Positions 46,680 through 55,599 of a DNA stretch of 64,000 bases are shown in pieces. The position numbers and the translations under genes are program-made. Under the pieces are notes generated by a model. It was not told the DNA's origin, did no database searches, and saw only the letters and a program-made list of their open reading frames with translations. The DNA is from DASSUW01 sp963740605 (GTDB lineage: Bacteria > Actinomycetota > Thermoleophilia > Solirubrobacterales > Solirubrobacteraceae): assembly GCA_963740605.1 (NCBI GenBank), contig CAVUFC010000005.1, positions 1 through 64,000 on the forward strand. Reading direction: 5' to 3'. Position 1 is the stretch's first letter. Every line of letters starts with the position of its first letter.

Positions 46680-47044
46680 CGTCGCACTGCCACGACCGAC
46701 ACTTGCCGGTTGCTGCTTCTCCTGCCTGACACCGGCACTCCGGATCCGGCCCGCCGAGAGTGCTGCTTCCCATGCATCTGACCGGCGCCGACGGCGGCCG
46801 CCGCGGCGCCGGCCGCGCTGTCGCAATCACCTGCCAGGAGCAGCCCGGCGACTCGCAGCGTGAGTGCTCCGTCGCGCGGTCGGAGCACGCCGCTTACGCC
46901 GCGTGCGTCGCTGCTTCGCGATGAATCGAGCAGTCTGCGAGCCGCTCGCCGCCGGTTCGTGGCCGGCGACCTCGACGAGCGTCGGCGGCGAGGAAGACCA
47001 CGGTTTCCCTGCCGCCGGCCGCGGCGTCAGTGCGCTATTTGGAC
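46680..47044. other. No recognisable gene
   Basis: Region between the ABC operon and the inverted repeat. No motif, hairpin with U-tract or family sequence was noticed. Confidence 0.35.
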
Positions 47045-47516
47045 AAGACGGAGCAGCCAGCGGAGCGGGACGACAGTTCTGAAGCCGCCTCTAAGCGGCG
47101 GCGCCGACCGGCTCGGACGGCGCCCACTTCCACATCAACGGCGTCAAGCACCAGCGACACCCGATTCCATCGCGCCGCCCGCGCAATCAGCAACTGACCG
47201 GGCCTGGCGCGACGACCGAGCGGGCAGCGTCGATCTGACCAACGCATACGAGGCCGCCGAGCGCGCACACAAACTCATCGCTCCGCTCGTTGTCGGTCCG
47301 ACCTGCCAGCGCGGAAGCGTCCGCACACGAAACGCATCGTGTACTCCTCGGCCCGTGCAAGCCCGTGCAAGCCCGTGCAAGCCCGTGCAAGCCCGTGCCA
47401 GCCGGGCATTTGCTCCCTCAGTCGCCGATCCCGGTAAGGGCCACCTGCCTTTTCCTGCCTTTTCGCAACGCTTCGCTGAGCGCGGCATGATCCGCATATT
47501 TGCAGGCAAATCGCGA
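47045..47516 (-). repeat. Long diverged inverted repeat, right copy
   Basis: Reverse-complement counterpart of 35338-35775, lying in the same position relative to its tRNA fragment. It is longer because of a small tandem expansion at 47351-47400. Confidence 0.6.
47351..47400 (+). repeat. 10-bp tandem repeat, five units
   Basis: GCCCGTGCAA repeated five times (the last unit GCCCGTGCCA). The homologous stretch in the left copy (near 35455) has about one unit, so this is a local expansion and a candidate variable-number repeat. Confidence 0.85.
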
Positions 47517-47558
47517 TGGCGAGACCCGGACTCGAACCGGGGACACCACGATTTTCAG
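47517..47558 (-). repeat. tRNA-Phe 3' fragment (left of IS110 B)
   Basis: On the minus strand: CTGAAAATCGTGGTGTC, T-arm CCCGG-TTCGAGT-CCGGG, TCTCGCCA. The 5' part (CACGACT) lies beyond the IS at 49161-49167. The peptide read in the opposite sense (ARPGLEPGTPRFSG) is an artefact. Confidence 0.78.
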
Positions 47559-47645
47559 GGCATGACAATGCCGCGCGGGGTTGCTGTCCGGGCTCGGCCG
47601 TAGCGTCGTGTGACCGGGACAGGGGCCTTTGGGAGAACGCAGGTT

Positions 47646-47701
47646 GGGCAGGCCGTTCTACGACTGATGGGCTGAGAGCCCGGGATTTTCAGTGGCCGCC
47701 C
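47646..47701 (+). ncRNA. Candidate bridge-RNA target-binding loop, IS110 copy B
   Basis: Outer stem GGGC(A)GGCC (47646-47654) pairs with GGCCGCCC (47694-47701), one bulged A. Inner hairpin GGGCT-GAG-AGCCC (47669-47681). The 5' internal-loop strand contains ACGACTG (47660-47666), identical to the left side of the target plus core; the 3' strand contains GATTTTCAGT (47684-47693), the reverse complement of the right side plus core. This is the architecture described for IS621-type bridge RNAs. Transcription is not shown. A donor-loop candidate, CATCGTC at 47768-47774, is weak. Confidence 0.65.
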
Positions 47702-47792
47702 CTGCGACTGGCCCGGTTGTGCCGCGAGCACGAATCCGTCTGTGTCGTTTGCCCACCTGAGCTCCCGCATCGTCGATGACGAGGAGGTTGCC

Positions 47793-49070
47793 GTGTTCAG
47801 GGCGATCGGGATGGACGTGCACCGTGACTTCTGCGAGGTCGCGATCGCCGCGGCGGGCGAGGTCGGTTCGGCGGGTCGGATCGAGACCTCGCCCGCGGCG
47901 TTGGAGTTGGTCGCGTCGAGCCTGGCGCCGACCGACCGGGTGGCGTTGGAGGTCACCGGCAACGCGGGGGAGATCGCGCGGATCATCGCGCCGCACGTGG
48001 CGCAGGTGGTGGTCGTCAGCCCACACGACACCGGCATCAGCCGAGCGCGTGCGAAGACCGATCGTTTGGACGCACGCACGCTGGCCAAGCTGCTCGCCGC
48101 TGGCGAGCTCGACGCGGTGTGGATGCCCGACGAGTGGACCCGAGCGATGCGCCGCAGGCTCGCGCGGCGCAGCCAGCTCGTGCGCGCGCGCACGCGCGCC
48201 AAGAACGAGATCCATGCGGTGTTGATGCGGCGCTTGGCGGGCCGCCCGCCGGTCACTGACATCTTCGGCGTGGGCGGCCGGGCCTGGCTGGCCGAGTTGG
48301 AGCTGCCTGACGATGAGCGCGACACGATCACGGGCTGTTTGCGCCACATCGACTTCCTCAACAGCGAGATCTCAGAGCTGGAGAAGGCGATCGCCCGTGA
48401 AGCGCTTGCGTCGGCCGAGGTGCGTCGGTTGATGACGGTGCCCGGCGTCAGCGCGATCACGGCGAGCACGTTCGTGGCCGCGGTCGGTGACATCCGTCGC
48501 TTCCCGAGCGCGCGCCGGCTCGTCGGCTATCTCGGGCTCGATCCGCGCGTGCGCCAATCCGGCGTCGGGCCGGCACGGCACGGGCGGATCTCAAAGCAAG
48601 GCTCAGCGTCGGTCCGGCACGTGCTCGTCGAAGCCGTGTGGACCGCGGTTCGCACACCGGGCCCGTTGCGCGCGTTCTACGAGCGCGTCCGCGCGCGGCG
48701 CGGCGCACAGGTCGCCGCGGTCGCGACCGCGCGCAAGCTCGCGACGCTCTGCTGGTGCCTGCTCACCCGTGAGCAGGACTACGCCTTTGGCCAGCCGACA
48801 CTGACGCGCAAGAAGATCCGTCGCCTCCAGCTCGCCGCCGGCGCGCCGTCGCGGAAGGGGCAGGTCCCGCCCGGTCAGGGCCTGCGCAACAAGCAGATCC
48901 GTGAGGCCGAGCGCGCGCTCGCGTTACAAGCCGAGAACGCCTACCGGCGCATGATCGCCGACTGGAACGCGACCGGCCCGGCGGCGACAGCGGGCGCGAG
49001 CGTGACACCGGGACGCGCATCTCAAAAGCCCTCGAAGGGCAAAGCCGCGCGGCAGACCACAAGTCCCTGA
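47793..49070 (+). CDS. IS110-family transposase (DEDD recombinase), copy B
   Basis: 425 residues from GTG 47793, with GAGGAGG at 47781-47787; an upstream in-frame GTG at 47742 lacks an RBS and would cover the presumed RNA region. Domains and motifs are as in copy A, whose translation it matches throughout. The Lys/Gln-rich tail (SQKPSKGKAARQTTSP) is unstructured. Two intact copies in one window indicate recent transposition. Confidence 0.93.
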   Translation: MFRAIGMDVHRDFCEVAIAAAGEVGSAGRIETSPAALELVASSLAPTDRVALEVTGNAGEIARIIAPHVAQVVVVSPHDTGISRARAKTDRLDARTLAKLLAAGELDAVWMPDEWTRAMRRRLARRSQLVRARTRAKNEIHAVLMRRLAGRPPVTDIFGVGGRAWLAELELPDDERDTITGCLRHIDFLNSEISELEKAIAREALASAEVRRLMTVPGVSAITASTFVAAVGDIRRFPSARRLVGYLGLDPRVRQSGVGPARHGRISKQGSASVRHVLVEAVWTAVRTPGPLRAFYERVRARRGAQVAAVATARKLATLCWCLLTREQDYAFGQPTLTRKKIRRLQLAAGAPSRKGQVPPGQGLRNKQIREAERALALQAENAYRRMIADWNATGPAATAGASVTPGRASQKPSKGKAARQTTSP

Positions 49071-49162
49071 CGCCTGCTCTTCGCTTCCGTCAACCACTCG
49101 CGCCCACCAACAGACTCCCACAGGAGCCGCCACGCGACCAACCCCTTGACTTTCATCGTCAG

Positions 49163-49306
49163 TCGTGCGGTCCCGGTATCTGAATCTCCCCCCATTTCCA
49201 GGGAATTTCTAAGCTTCTCGCAACGTCTGCGGCGTCCGCGTTTTCCCGGACTTTGCATCCGTTTGCCGGGCGTTACGGCATACGGCCGGGCCCGTCTGCC
49301 TTTTCG
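49163..49306 (-). repeat. Conserved 5' flank of the IS110 B-interrupted tRNA unit
   Basis: The reverse complement matches 6695-6839 (blocks CGAAAAGGC, CCGTAACG, AAACGGATGCAAA) and runs into CGCACGACT at the IS junction. It is therefore the upstream part of a copy-2-type unit. Bases 49307-49653 contain no recognised gene. Confidence 0.55.
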
Positions 49307-49653
49307 TTGCGCCGGCGACCCACCTCGCTTCGATCGGAGCGTGCCGCCAAGCCGAGTGACGAGGCGAGCGGCGGAGAGCCCCCAGCGCCTCCGCCGCACT
49401 CGTCAGCCACGAACTCACAGGAGCGAGCGCGCCACAGGTCGAGCCCCAGGGAGCAGTGCGAAGCACCCGACGGCCCTGCTTCGCTCACGGGACACCCCGG
49501 GGAGCGTCCGGAAGGACAACGCCCGGACCGTTTCGCGCCCGCCCTCGAAATCCGTCCCTTCGGACTCATCGCGGCGCGCGGCGTGCAGCGGCCGTAAGGA
49601 CTCGGGCCCTGCCGGGTGTGGCTTTGGGAGTGCACCCGACCGAAGGAGGACCC

Positions 49654-52224
49654 ATGAGGCTCCGTGTGAGCACCATCGTCGTCAGCACCGCCGTTGCGCT
49701 GTCGGCTCTGCCGCTGCCGGCGGTCGCGGCCGGACCCCAACCCGAGCCGCCCAGTGCCTGCAAGGCCGCGCGGAAGCAGCTCGACGCCGCGAAGCGGGGC
49801 GGCAGCTACGCCGCGAGGCACCGCGCGTTCATGCGCGGCTCCCGCGTACTCGCCCGGATGCCGGCGGGACGGAGCTGCCCGGACCCAAACGTGTTCCTGG
49901 TCGATCCTGGGCTGAGCCCGTCGACGCGACGGGAGGGCTCGCCGCCGGTGGCGGAAGTGATCGACGAGGACGGCGCGAAGGCCGACTTCGTCGCCCGTGA
50001 GCTGGTGGTGTTGGGCCGGCGCGGCCATTCGCTGCACCGCCTGCTGGAACGCTACGACGGAAAGGTCGTGAGGACCGATCGGCTTGGCGCCGGACTGGGT
50101 TCGCTCCGGGTGGTACGGATCAAGCCGCGACTCGCGAGCCTCAGGCCGCTCACGCACGGATGGCCGTCCGGCGTCACCGGCTCCGCCGTGCGCGTCTCGA
50201 GTCGGGCGGGCCTGCGTACCCTCGCCGCGGCGGCCCGTCGCGCGCCCGGGGGCCTGAAGGTGGGACTCAACCTGATGCTCCGCCGAGACGCCTTCGTCGA
50301 CCACTCGACGAGCGAAGGTCCGCCCGGTCCGGGGATCACCCCGGCCGCGTACGAGCCGGACGCCTACCGCTGGAGCTTCTTGAACGCCCCGTACGCCGCC
50401 AGCACCGGCACGCACCCCAACTACGGCGTGACCGACGCCTGGACGCTTCTCGACCGGTTCGGTCGGCTCGACGCTCGAGTGCCGATCGCGATCCTCGACG
50501 GCGGCTTCTCGCTTCGCGCCGGAGGCAGCGACCTGCCGACCGGCGCTCGCGTGATCCCGGCGCGCATGGCCGAAGTCCCCAACCGAACGCCGTGCAGCGG
50601 TGGCGGCGCCTGTCCGTGGCACGGCACGAACGTCGCCGGTGCGGCGGCGGGCGTACCTGACAACAGCGTCGGTGCGGCGGGCCCCGGCGGGCCGGTCGTC
50701 CGCCCGCTCTTGATTGCGACCCCGGCGAACGTCGTGGCCACGGTGGCGGCGATCGAGCGGGCTCGGGTGAACGGCGCCGGCATCGTCAACATCAGCTCCG
50801 GCGCAGACGTGCCGGCGATCGCCACCGGCGCACTCGCGCCGTTCGACCGGGCCACGGCCGCCTACCGCCGCTCCGGCATGCTCCTCTTCGCGTCGGCGGG
50901 CAACGAGAACCTCGACGTGGACGCCGAGGACGCCCTGTGGGAGGAGGCCTGGACCACGCCCTGCGAGAACCACGGCGTGATCTGCGTGGGCGGCGTCGGC
51001 CGCGACAGCGTGGTGCGGCACCCGGCATCCAACTACGGCTGCCGTGACGTGGACCTCTACGCGCCGTTCGACGTCGATGTGGGGCCCGATCCGCAGACCG
51101 CCGCGGACGGTGTGACGCCGGCCACTGCAGCTCAGGCCGTCTCCGGGACGAGCTTCTCGGCCCCCTACGTCGCCGGGGTCGCAGCGCTGATGCTGGCCGC
51201 CGACCCAGGGCTCTCGGCCGACGAGGTCGAGCGGCTTCTGCGGCGAACCGCGTTCGACGGCTTCCGCGCCTGCGCCCCGCGGGTCGTGCAGCCGCGAGCC
51301 GCGATCGAGGCGGCCATGCCGGCCTTGGCGAAGATCTCGTCGCCGCGCGAAGGTGCCGCGATCGACCGCGGCACGACCGCGTCGTTCGCGGTCGAGGTGA
51401 ACGAGGCCGGCCGCGGGACGCCCGTGAGCGTGGTGTGGCGGCTCGAGGACGGCAGCGAGATCGGGCGCGGCCGGCACCTGTCGCGCATCGACCTGCCGAC
51501 GGGCCGCCACCGGGCCACGGTCACGGTGCGCTTCGCGGACGGCAGCGATCTGTCAGACAGTGTGACCTTCACGGTCGGCGACGAGGCGCCGCGGATGACG
51601 ATCGCGAGCCCCCGGCCGGACGAGGAGGTCCTCGAGAGCCGGCCGGAGCTCCTGCTTCAGGGCGACTCGTTCGACGCGGGCTCCGTGGAGACCGGCTTCC
51701 GCCTTCCAGAGGACCGGGTGGCATGGCTCATCGATGGTGTCGAGGTGTCGCGCGGCTATGTGGCGCGGGTTCCGACGTCGACCCTCGCACGCGGCACGCA
51801 CGTCATCGTGTTGCGGGGCAGCGACGGGGCCCTGACGGGCGAGGCGCGCGTGACGGTCAGGGTGGTGCCGAACCCGACGGGTATCCCCAGCATCACGATC
51901 GTCCAGCCCGCCGCGCTCGAGACGATCCACGCCACGCACAGCGACTCGACCGGGCGCTGGTACGCGGACGTCACCCTGCGTGCGGACGCATCGGATCCTG
52001 AGGACGGCACCCCGTTGGGCGAGGACCGGTTCACCTGGTGGCGGGAGACGGTGGGCGTGCCCGGCTCGGAACGGCTGGCAACCGGCTCGCGTCCGGTGGT
52101 GCGCCTGTATGCGGGCCCGGGCTGCGACGGGGTCCGTTACCGACTGACCGCCGTCGCCGGCGACTCCGACGGGAACGTCGCTCATGACGAGGTCGTCGTT
52201 CAGGTGCTCGTCGCACCCTGCTGA
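49654..52224 (+). CDS. Secreted subtilisin-family serine protease (S8)
   Basis: 856 residues from ATG 49654 (GAAGGAGGA upstream; the frame runs open to 49456). Signal peptide VSTIVVSTAVALSALPLPAVAA. A ~250-residue pro-region precedes the S8 domain: Asp282 in IAILDGGFS, His323 in WHGTNVAGAAAG and Ser500 in GTSFSAPYVAGVAAL. Residues ~555-856 are Ig-like beta domains (SPREGAAIDRGTTASFAVEV; SPRPDEEVLESRPELLLQG). It is an extracellular protease, perhaps surface-bound through these modules. A hairpin terminator follows, then the sigma-factor fusion gene. Confidence 0.92.
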   Translation: MRLRVSTIVVSTAVALSALPLPAVAAGPQPEPPSACKAARKQLDAAKRGGSYAARHRAFMRGSRVLARMPAGRSCPDPNVFLVDPGLSPSTRREGSPPVAEVIDEDGAKADFVARELVVLGRRGHSLHRLLERYDGKVVRTDRLGAGLGSLRVVRIKPRLASLRPLTHGWPSGVTGSAVRVSSRAGLRTLAAAARRAPGGLKVGLNLMLRRDAFVDHSTSEGPPGPGITPAAYEPDAYRWSFLNAPYAASTGTHPNYGVTDAWTLLDRFGRLDARVPIAILDGGFSLRAGGSDLPTGARVIPARMAEVPNRTPCSGGGACPWHGTNVAGAAAGVPDNSVGAAGPGGPVVRPLLIATPANVVATVAAIERARVNGAGIVNISSGADVPAIATGALAPFDRATAAYRRSGMLLFASAGNENLDVDAEDALWEEAWTTPCENHGVICVGGVGRDSVVRHPASNYGCRDVDLYAPFDVDVGPDPQTAADGVTPATAAQAVSGTSFSAPYVAGVAALMLAADPGLSADEVERLLRRTAFDGFRACAPRVVQPRAAIEAAMPALAKISSPREGAAIDRGTTASFAVEVNEAGRGTPVSVVWRLEDGSEIGRGRHLSRIDLPTGRHRATVTVRFADGSDLSDSVTFTVGDEAPRMTIASPRPDEEVLESRPELLLQGDSFDAGSVETGFRLPEDRVAWLIDGVEVSRGYVARVPTSTLARGTHVIVLRGSDGALTGEARVTVRVVPNPTGIPSITIVQPAALETIHATHSDSTGRWYADVTLRADASDPEDGTPLGEDRFTWWRETVGVPGSERLATGSRPVVRLYAGPGCDGVRYRLTAVAGDSDGNVAHDEVVVQVLVAPC

Positions 52225-52233
52225 GCGGCCCGC

Positions 52234-52267
52234 GCGGTGGCCGCGGGCCGAAGCCCGCGGCCACCGC
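52234..52267 (+). terminator. Strong hairpin after the subtilisin gene
   Basis: Perfect 15-bp stem GCGGTGGCCGCGGGC / GCCCGCGGCCACCGC with tetraloop CGAA, 10 bases after the stop. Confidence 0.75.
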
Positions 52268-52358
52268 CTGACGGTGCGTCCGGGCCGATTGCGGAACGGC
52301 GGCGATCGGCGAGTCCCGCCATCGCGTAAGGAATCGTCGCCGCGGAGGTGCAAGGGGC

Positions 52359-54446
52359 ATGGACCGCTTGTGGAACGCGACGAAGGGCGGAGGTATGTTG
52401 GGCAACACCATGGTGGCGGACCCCGCCACGACCGAGATCCGACTCCTCGAGTCATTGCAGCGGCGCGACAGCGCCGCTTGGGACGAGTTCTACCGTGCGC
52501 ACGAAGGTCGGGTGTACGGGTTCGCCTACCGGCTGACCGGGAACGCTCACGACGCGGCCGATCTCACCCAGGAGACCTTCGTGCGGGTGCTGGCGCGCAT
52601 CGATCGCTTGGAGGCAGACGAGCGCGGCTTCGCGCCGTACCTGCTGACGACCACGCGGAATCTCTTCCTCAAAGGACTGGAGCGAGGTCGGCGCCAGCAC
52701 ATCACGGCCGAGGTCCCCGAACCAGACGAGCCGCTGCCGATCGACGACGATCCGGAACGTGCCGCGCTCCTGAGCCAGCAGCGAGAGGAAGTGCGGCGGG
52801 CGAACGCCGAGCTACCCGAAAGCCAGCGCACTGTGCTCGCCCTGCGCGAGGTGGAGGGACAGAGCTACGCCGAGATCGGCGAGGTCGTCGGCATGAACGA
52901 GAACGCCGTCGCCCAGGCGATCTTCCGGGCCCGCCAAGCCCTGCGCCGCGCACTGCGGATGGCAGCAGTCGACCTAGAACGCATGCCTGACGCGTGCCGC
53001 GGCCGCCTGCCCGAGCTCTCGACGCACCTCGACGGGCGCGTGAAGGGTGCCAAGCGCGAAGAGCTCCAGATGCACCTGGCCAGGTGCGAGTACTGTCGCG
53101 CGGCGTTCAGCGACATGAACGAGGCGCAGCGCCGCTACCGCCTGCTGCTTCCGCCGGCAGCCGTGCTGCCGGCGCTGCGGGAAAGCATCCACGGTGCCGC
53201 CGAGGCGGCCGGGTTCGTCGCCGGAGGCTCGACCGCCCAGGGCGTGCACGCCGCCCCGAGCGCGGTACGGCGTCTGCTCGGCCACAAGGCCATCGCGGGC
53301 GTGAGCGCCCTCGCCGTCGGCGCCCTGCTGGCGCTGCTGCTGTGGCCTGGCGACAGCACCGCCGTGTCGCCGTGGGAGCGGATCGACCGCGCCGGCATCG
53401 AGGCGAGCGCCCGCGTGGCGGCGATCAACGACGGCTCGCGCGTGTCGATCGCCTGGCGCCGGGCTGACCACAGGCTCGACCTGGTCACCGCAGACTCATC
53501 GACCGACGATGCGACGCACAACGTCGAGCGCGCACGGCCCGCCGGGGACCAGAGCGTGTGGACGAGCCCGGCCTTCCTCGCCGATGCCGACGGGTCGACG
53601 CGGCTGGCGTTCACCGCGCTGTCGCCGCCGCTGCCCGCGATCTTCGGCACGACGAACCGTGTCCGAAGCGGCTGGATGAGCACGCGCGCCGACGACGGCA
53701 GCTGGAGCCGGCCCGCGGAGATAGCTCGCGGGAACATCTTCGAGGACGCACGCTTCGAGGACGGCGCGGTGCTCCCCGACGGCACCCCGGTCTGGCCCTG
53801 GGTCGGCTCTGCGACGGAGGGCCTCGGACGGGGCATCGGCGTCGGCCTCCCGCGCCTCGAGGTCCCGCTGCCCGCTTACGCCGCGCACCCGCGGCTGGGC
53901 GCCGATCGCGCCGGCCGGCTCTGGCTGGCTGCCGTCGACGACGACGGGCTGCTCATCATGCGGCTGGATCCGCGGACGCTGGCTCGCGTTGGGCGGCTGT
54001 GGCGCGCTCCGGCCTACGATGGCTCATGGGAGCTCGCCTGCGCGGCGACGTGCCGCCTCGTGTATGTCGGGGGCGGGGACCGCGACGGCGAGATCCTGTC
54101 GTGGGCGCCCGGCGAGCGCGCACCGACCCCCATCGCCCGCCCCGGCTCACTCGAGAACGGCGTCATCGCGGCCGCCTACAGGCCGGATGGGCGACTGTAC
54201 GTCGCGTGGCACGACGATGGCACGGCGGATCCGCCGCGACGCCCCGGCGTCGTCGTGCAGCTCGGTGACGAACGCGGAGTGCGCGAAGGGCGCGTCCTGC
54301 TGCCGGCGCTGCCGCGGCCGAGCTCCGGGCGCGCCGTCAACTCGCTGACGCTCGCGCCGAGCGACCACGACGTGCTCGTCGTCGCCAACGTCCGTCTCGA
54401 CGAGGAGAACCAGGTGCACGCGAGCCGCGTCCGCGTGTCCGGCTAG
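52359..54446 (+). CDS. ECF sigma factor fused to zinc-finger anti-sigma, TM and propeller-like domain
   Basis: 695 residues from ATG 52359 (GGAGG 9 bases upstream). Sigma region 2 covers ~28-115 (WDEFYRAHEGRVYGFAYRLT, DAADLTQETFVRVLAR), region 4 ~145-200 (LPESQRTVLALREVEGQSYA, NAVAQAIFRARQALRRAL). A zf-HC2-like anti-sigma module follows, with His239, Cys243 and Cys246 (HLARCEYC). One TM helix (~310-330, AIAGVSALAVGALLALLL) places ~365 C-terminal residues outside; these have propeller-like repeats (TSPAFLADADGSTRLAFTAL). Sigma, inhibitor and sensor would thus be one polypeptide, presumably released by proteolysis. The frame is continuous, so it is not an assembly artefact by frameshift. Confidence 0.88.
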   Translation: MDRLWNATKGGGMLGNTMVADPATTEIRLLESLQRRDSAAWDEFYRAHEGRVYGFAYRLTGNAHDAADLTQETFVRVLARIDRLEADERGFAPYLLTTTRNLFLKGLERGRRQHITAEVPEPDEPLPIDDDPERAALLSQQREEVRRANAELPESQRTVLALREVEGQSYAEIGEVVGMNENAVAQAIFRARQALRRALRMAAVDLERMPDACRGRLPELSTHLDGRVKGAKREELQMHLARCEYCRAAFSDMNEAQRRYRLLLPPAAVLPALRESIHGAAEAAGFVAGGSTAQGVHAAPSAVRRLLGHKAIAGVSALAVGALLALLLWPGDSTAVSPWERIDRAGIEASARVAAINDGSRVSIAWRRADHRLDLVTADSSTDDATHNVERARPAGDQSVWTSPAFLADADGSTRLAFTALSPPLPAIFGTTNRVRSGWMSTRADDGSWSRPAEIARGNIFEDARFEDGAVLPDGTPVWPWVGSATEGLGRGIGVGLPRLEVPLPAYAAHPRLGADRAGRLWLAAVDDDGLLIMRLDPRTLARVGRLWRAPAYDGSWELACAATCRLVYVGGGDRDGEILSWAPGERAPTPIARPGSLENGVIAAAYRPDGRLYVAWHDDGTADPPRRPGVVVQLGDERGVREGRVLLPALPRPSSGRAVNSLTLAPSDHDVLVVANVRLDEENQVHASRVRVSG

Positions 54447-54448
54447 CG

Positions 54449-55398
54449 CTACATCTCCCCTGGATCCACGCGCCCGGTGAGCACCACGCTCCCGTCGGTG
54501 ACCAGTCGAGTGAGCTGGCTCCGGGAGCGGATGTCGAGCTTGCGATGCGTGCGCGTGAGATGCGCCTCGACCGTTGCGACGCTCATGAACAGCGCTTCTC
54601 CGATCTCGCGATTCGTCGGCCCCTGTGACCAGGGGCGCGATGGTTGCGGCGCGCGGCGTCGTCCACTGCGGCCTCCAGCAGTGTCCGCGCCGCGGGAAGA
54701 TCGCCGGCCCACAGCAGCTGCTCCGCAAACAGCACGCGCGGGCCTGCCCACAGCGGTGGCCGGCCGATCTCGTCCTCGAGCTCGACGGCGCGCGCCATCA
54801 GCTCGGGGCGTGGGTTACCGGCGAGCGTCTCCATGTTGGACAGACCGGCCGCGGCCGACATCTCGAAATCGCGGTCGCCGACCCGTTGGGCGATGACGAG
54901 CGCCTCGCGGGCGCATTCGATCCCGGCGCGCAGGTCGCCGCGGAAGATGCCCCGCAGCCATCCGAGCTGGTCGAGGACCCGGCCGCGCAGCGGCTCGTCG
55001 GCCCCCGCGTCAGCGAGCGCTCGCTCGAGCAGCACCTCGCCGCGCGCGACGTCCTGGTCCTCGAGCTGAGCGCGCTCGACGAGCGCCTCGGCGCGGCCAG
55101 GCCCCGCTGGCAGCTCGGCGACGAGGCGGTGCGCGAGCTCCAGTGCCCGCGTCATCTCGCCGGCCGAGGCGAGATGGCGGATATGCGTGAGCGCGCGGCG
55201 GCGCCGTTGCTCCGCATCCGCCGCCGGCGTGAGCCGGAGGCCGTGCTCGGCGAACTCGGCCGCGAGCGCGAGCGCCCCGCGATCCGCCGCGCGTGCTGCC
55301 GCGGCGTCCATCAACTCGGCCACGGCGGCGGCGAGCACCCGCGAATTGCACGCGATCTGGACCGTGCAGACCGAGGACGGCGTGGCTATGCGCGGCAT
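54449..55398 (-). pseudogene. Decayed LuxR-family regulator
   Basis: Residues 54583-55398 give TPR-like helices (AEFAEHGLRLTPAADAEQRR, GRVLDQLGWLRGIFRGDLRA, LLEAAVDDAARRNHRAPGH). In a second frame, 54449-54600 gives the HTH end TNREIGEALFMSVATVEAHL, TRTHRKLDIRSRSQLTRLV. The region between (remaining TPRs and the HTH start) and the whole N-terminal ATPase are absent. Deletion plus frameshift indicate a dead gene. Confidence 0.75.
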
Positions 55399-55599
55399 CC
55401 GGAGACCGTGCGGTGGCGTGATCGGCTGGCGGCGCCGTGCCCGCCACGAGGCTCAGGTCGCTGAGATGGCGCGGCGCGGATTCCGGCACGCCAGTCCGCT
55501 CGATCGCGCGCATGCGACCGGCGAGACGACGCAGACCGAGTTCGTGGACCCGCTCGATGCCAGCTCGATCTCCTCGCTCAGCTCGGCTGTGGCTGTGTC

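Larger units (their letters stand above)
47557..49162 (+). mobile_element. IS110-family element, copy B
   Basis: About 1604 bp between AG dinucleotides (CT on the other strand) at 47557-47558 and 49161-49162. It is inserted in a minus-strand tRNA-Phe fragment at exactly the anticodon-loop position used by copy A, although the flanking units differ in T-stem and 5' flank. The inner LE end carries a small dyad GGCAT-GACA-ATGCC. Confidence 0.88.

Noticed and set aside
47345..47400. Possible CRISPR array
   Set aside because: The repeats are 10-bp direct tandems without spacers and no cas genes are present.
47742..47792. Upstream GTG start for the IS110 transposase
   Set aside because: It has no RBS and would translate the non-coding end. 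GTG 47793 has GAGGAGG at proper distance, and relatives start near the DEDD domain.
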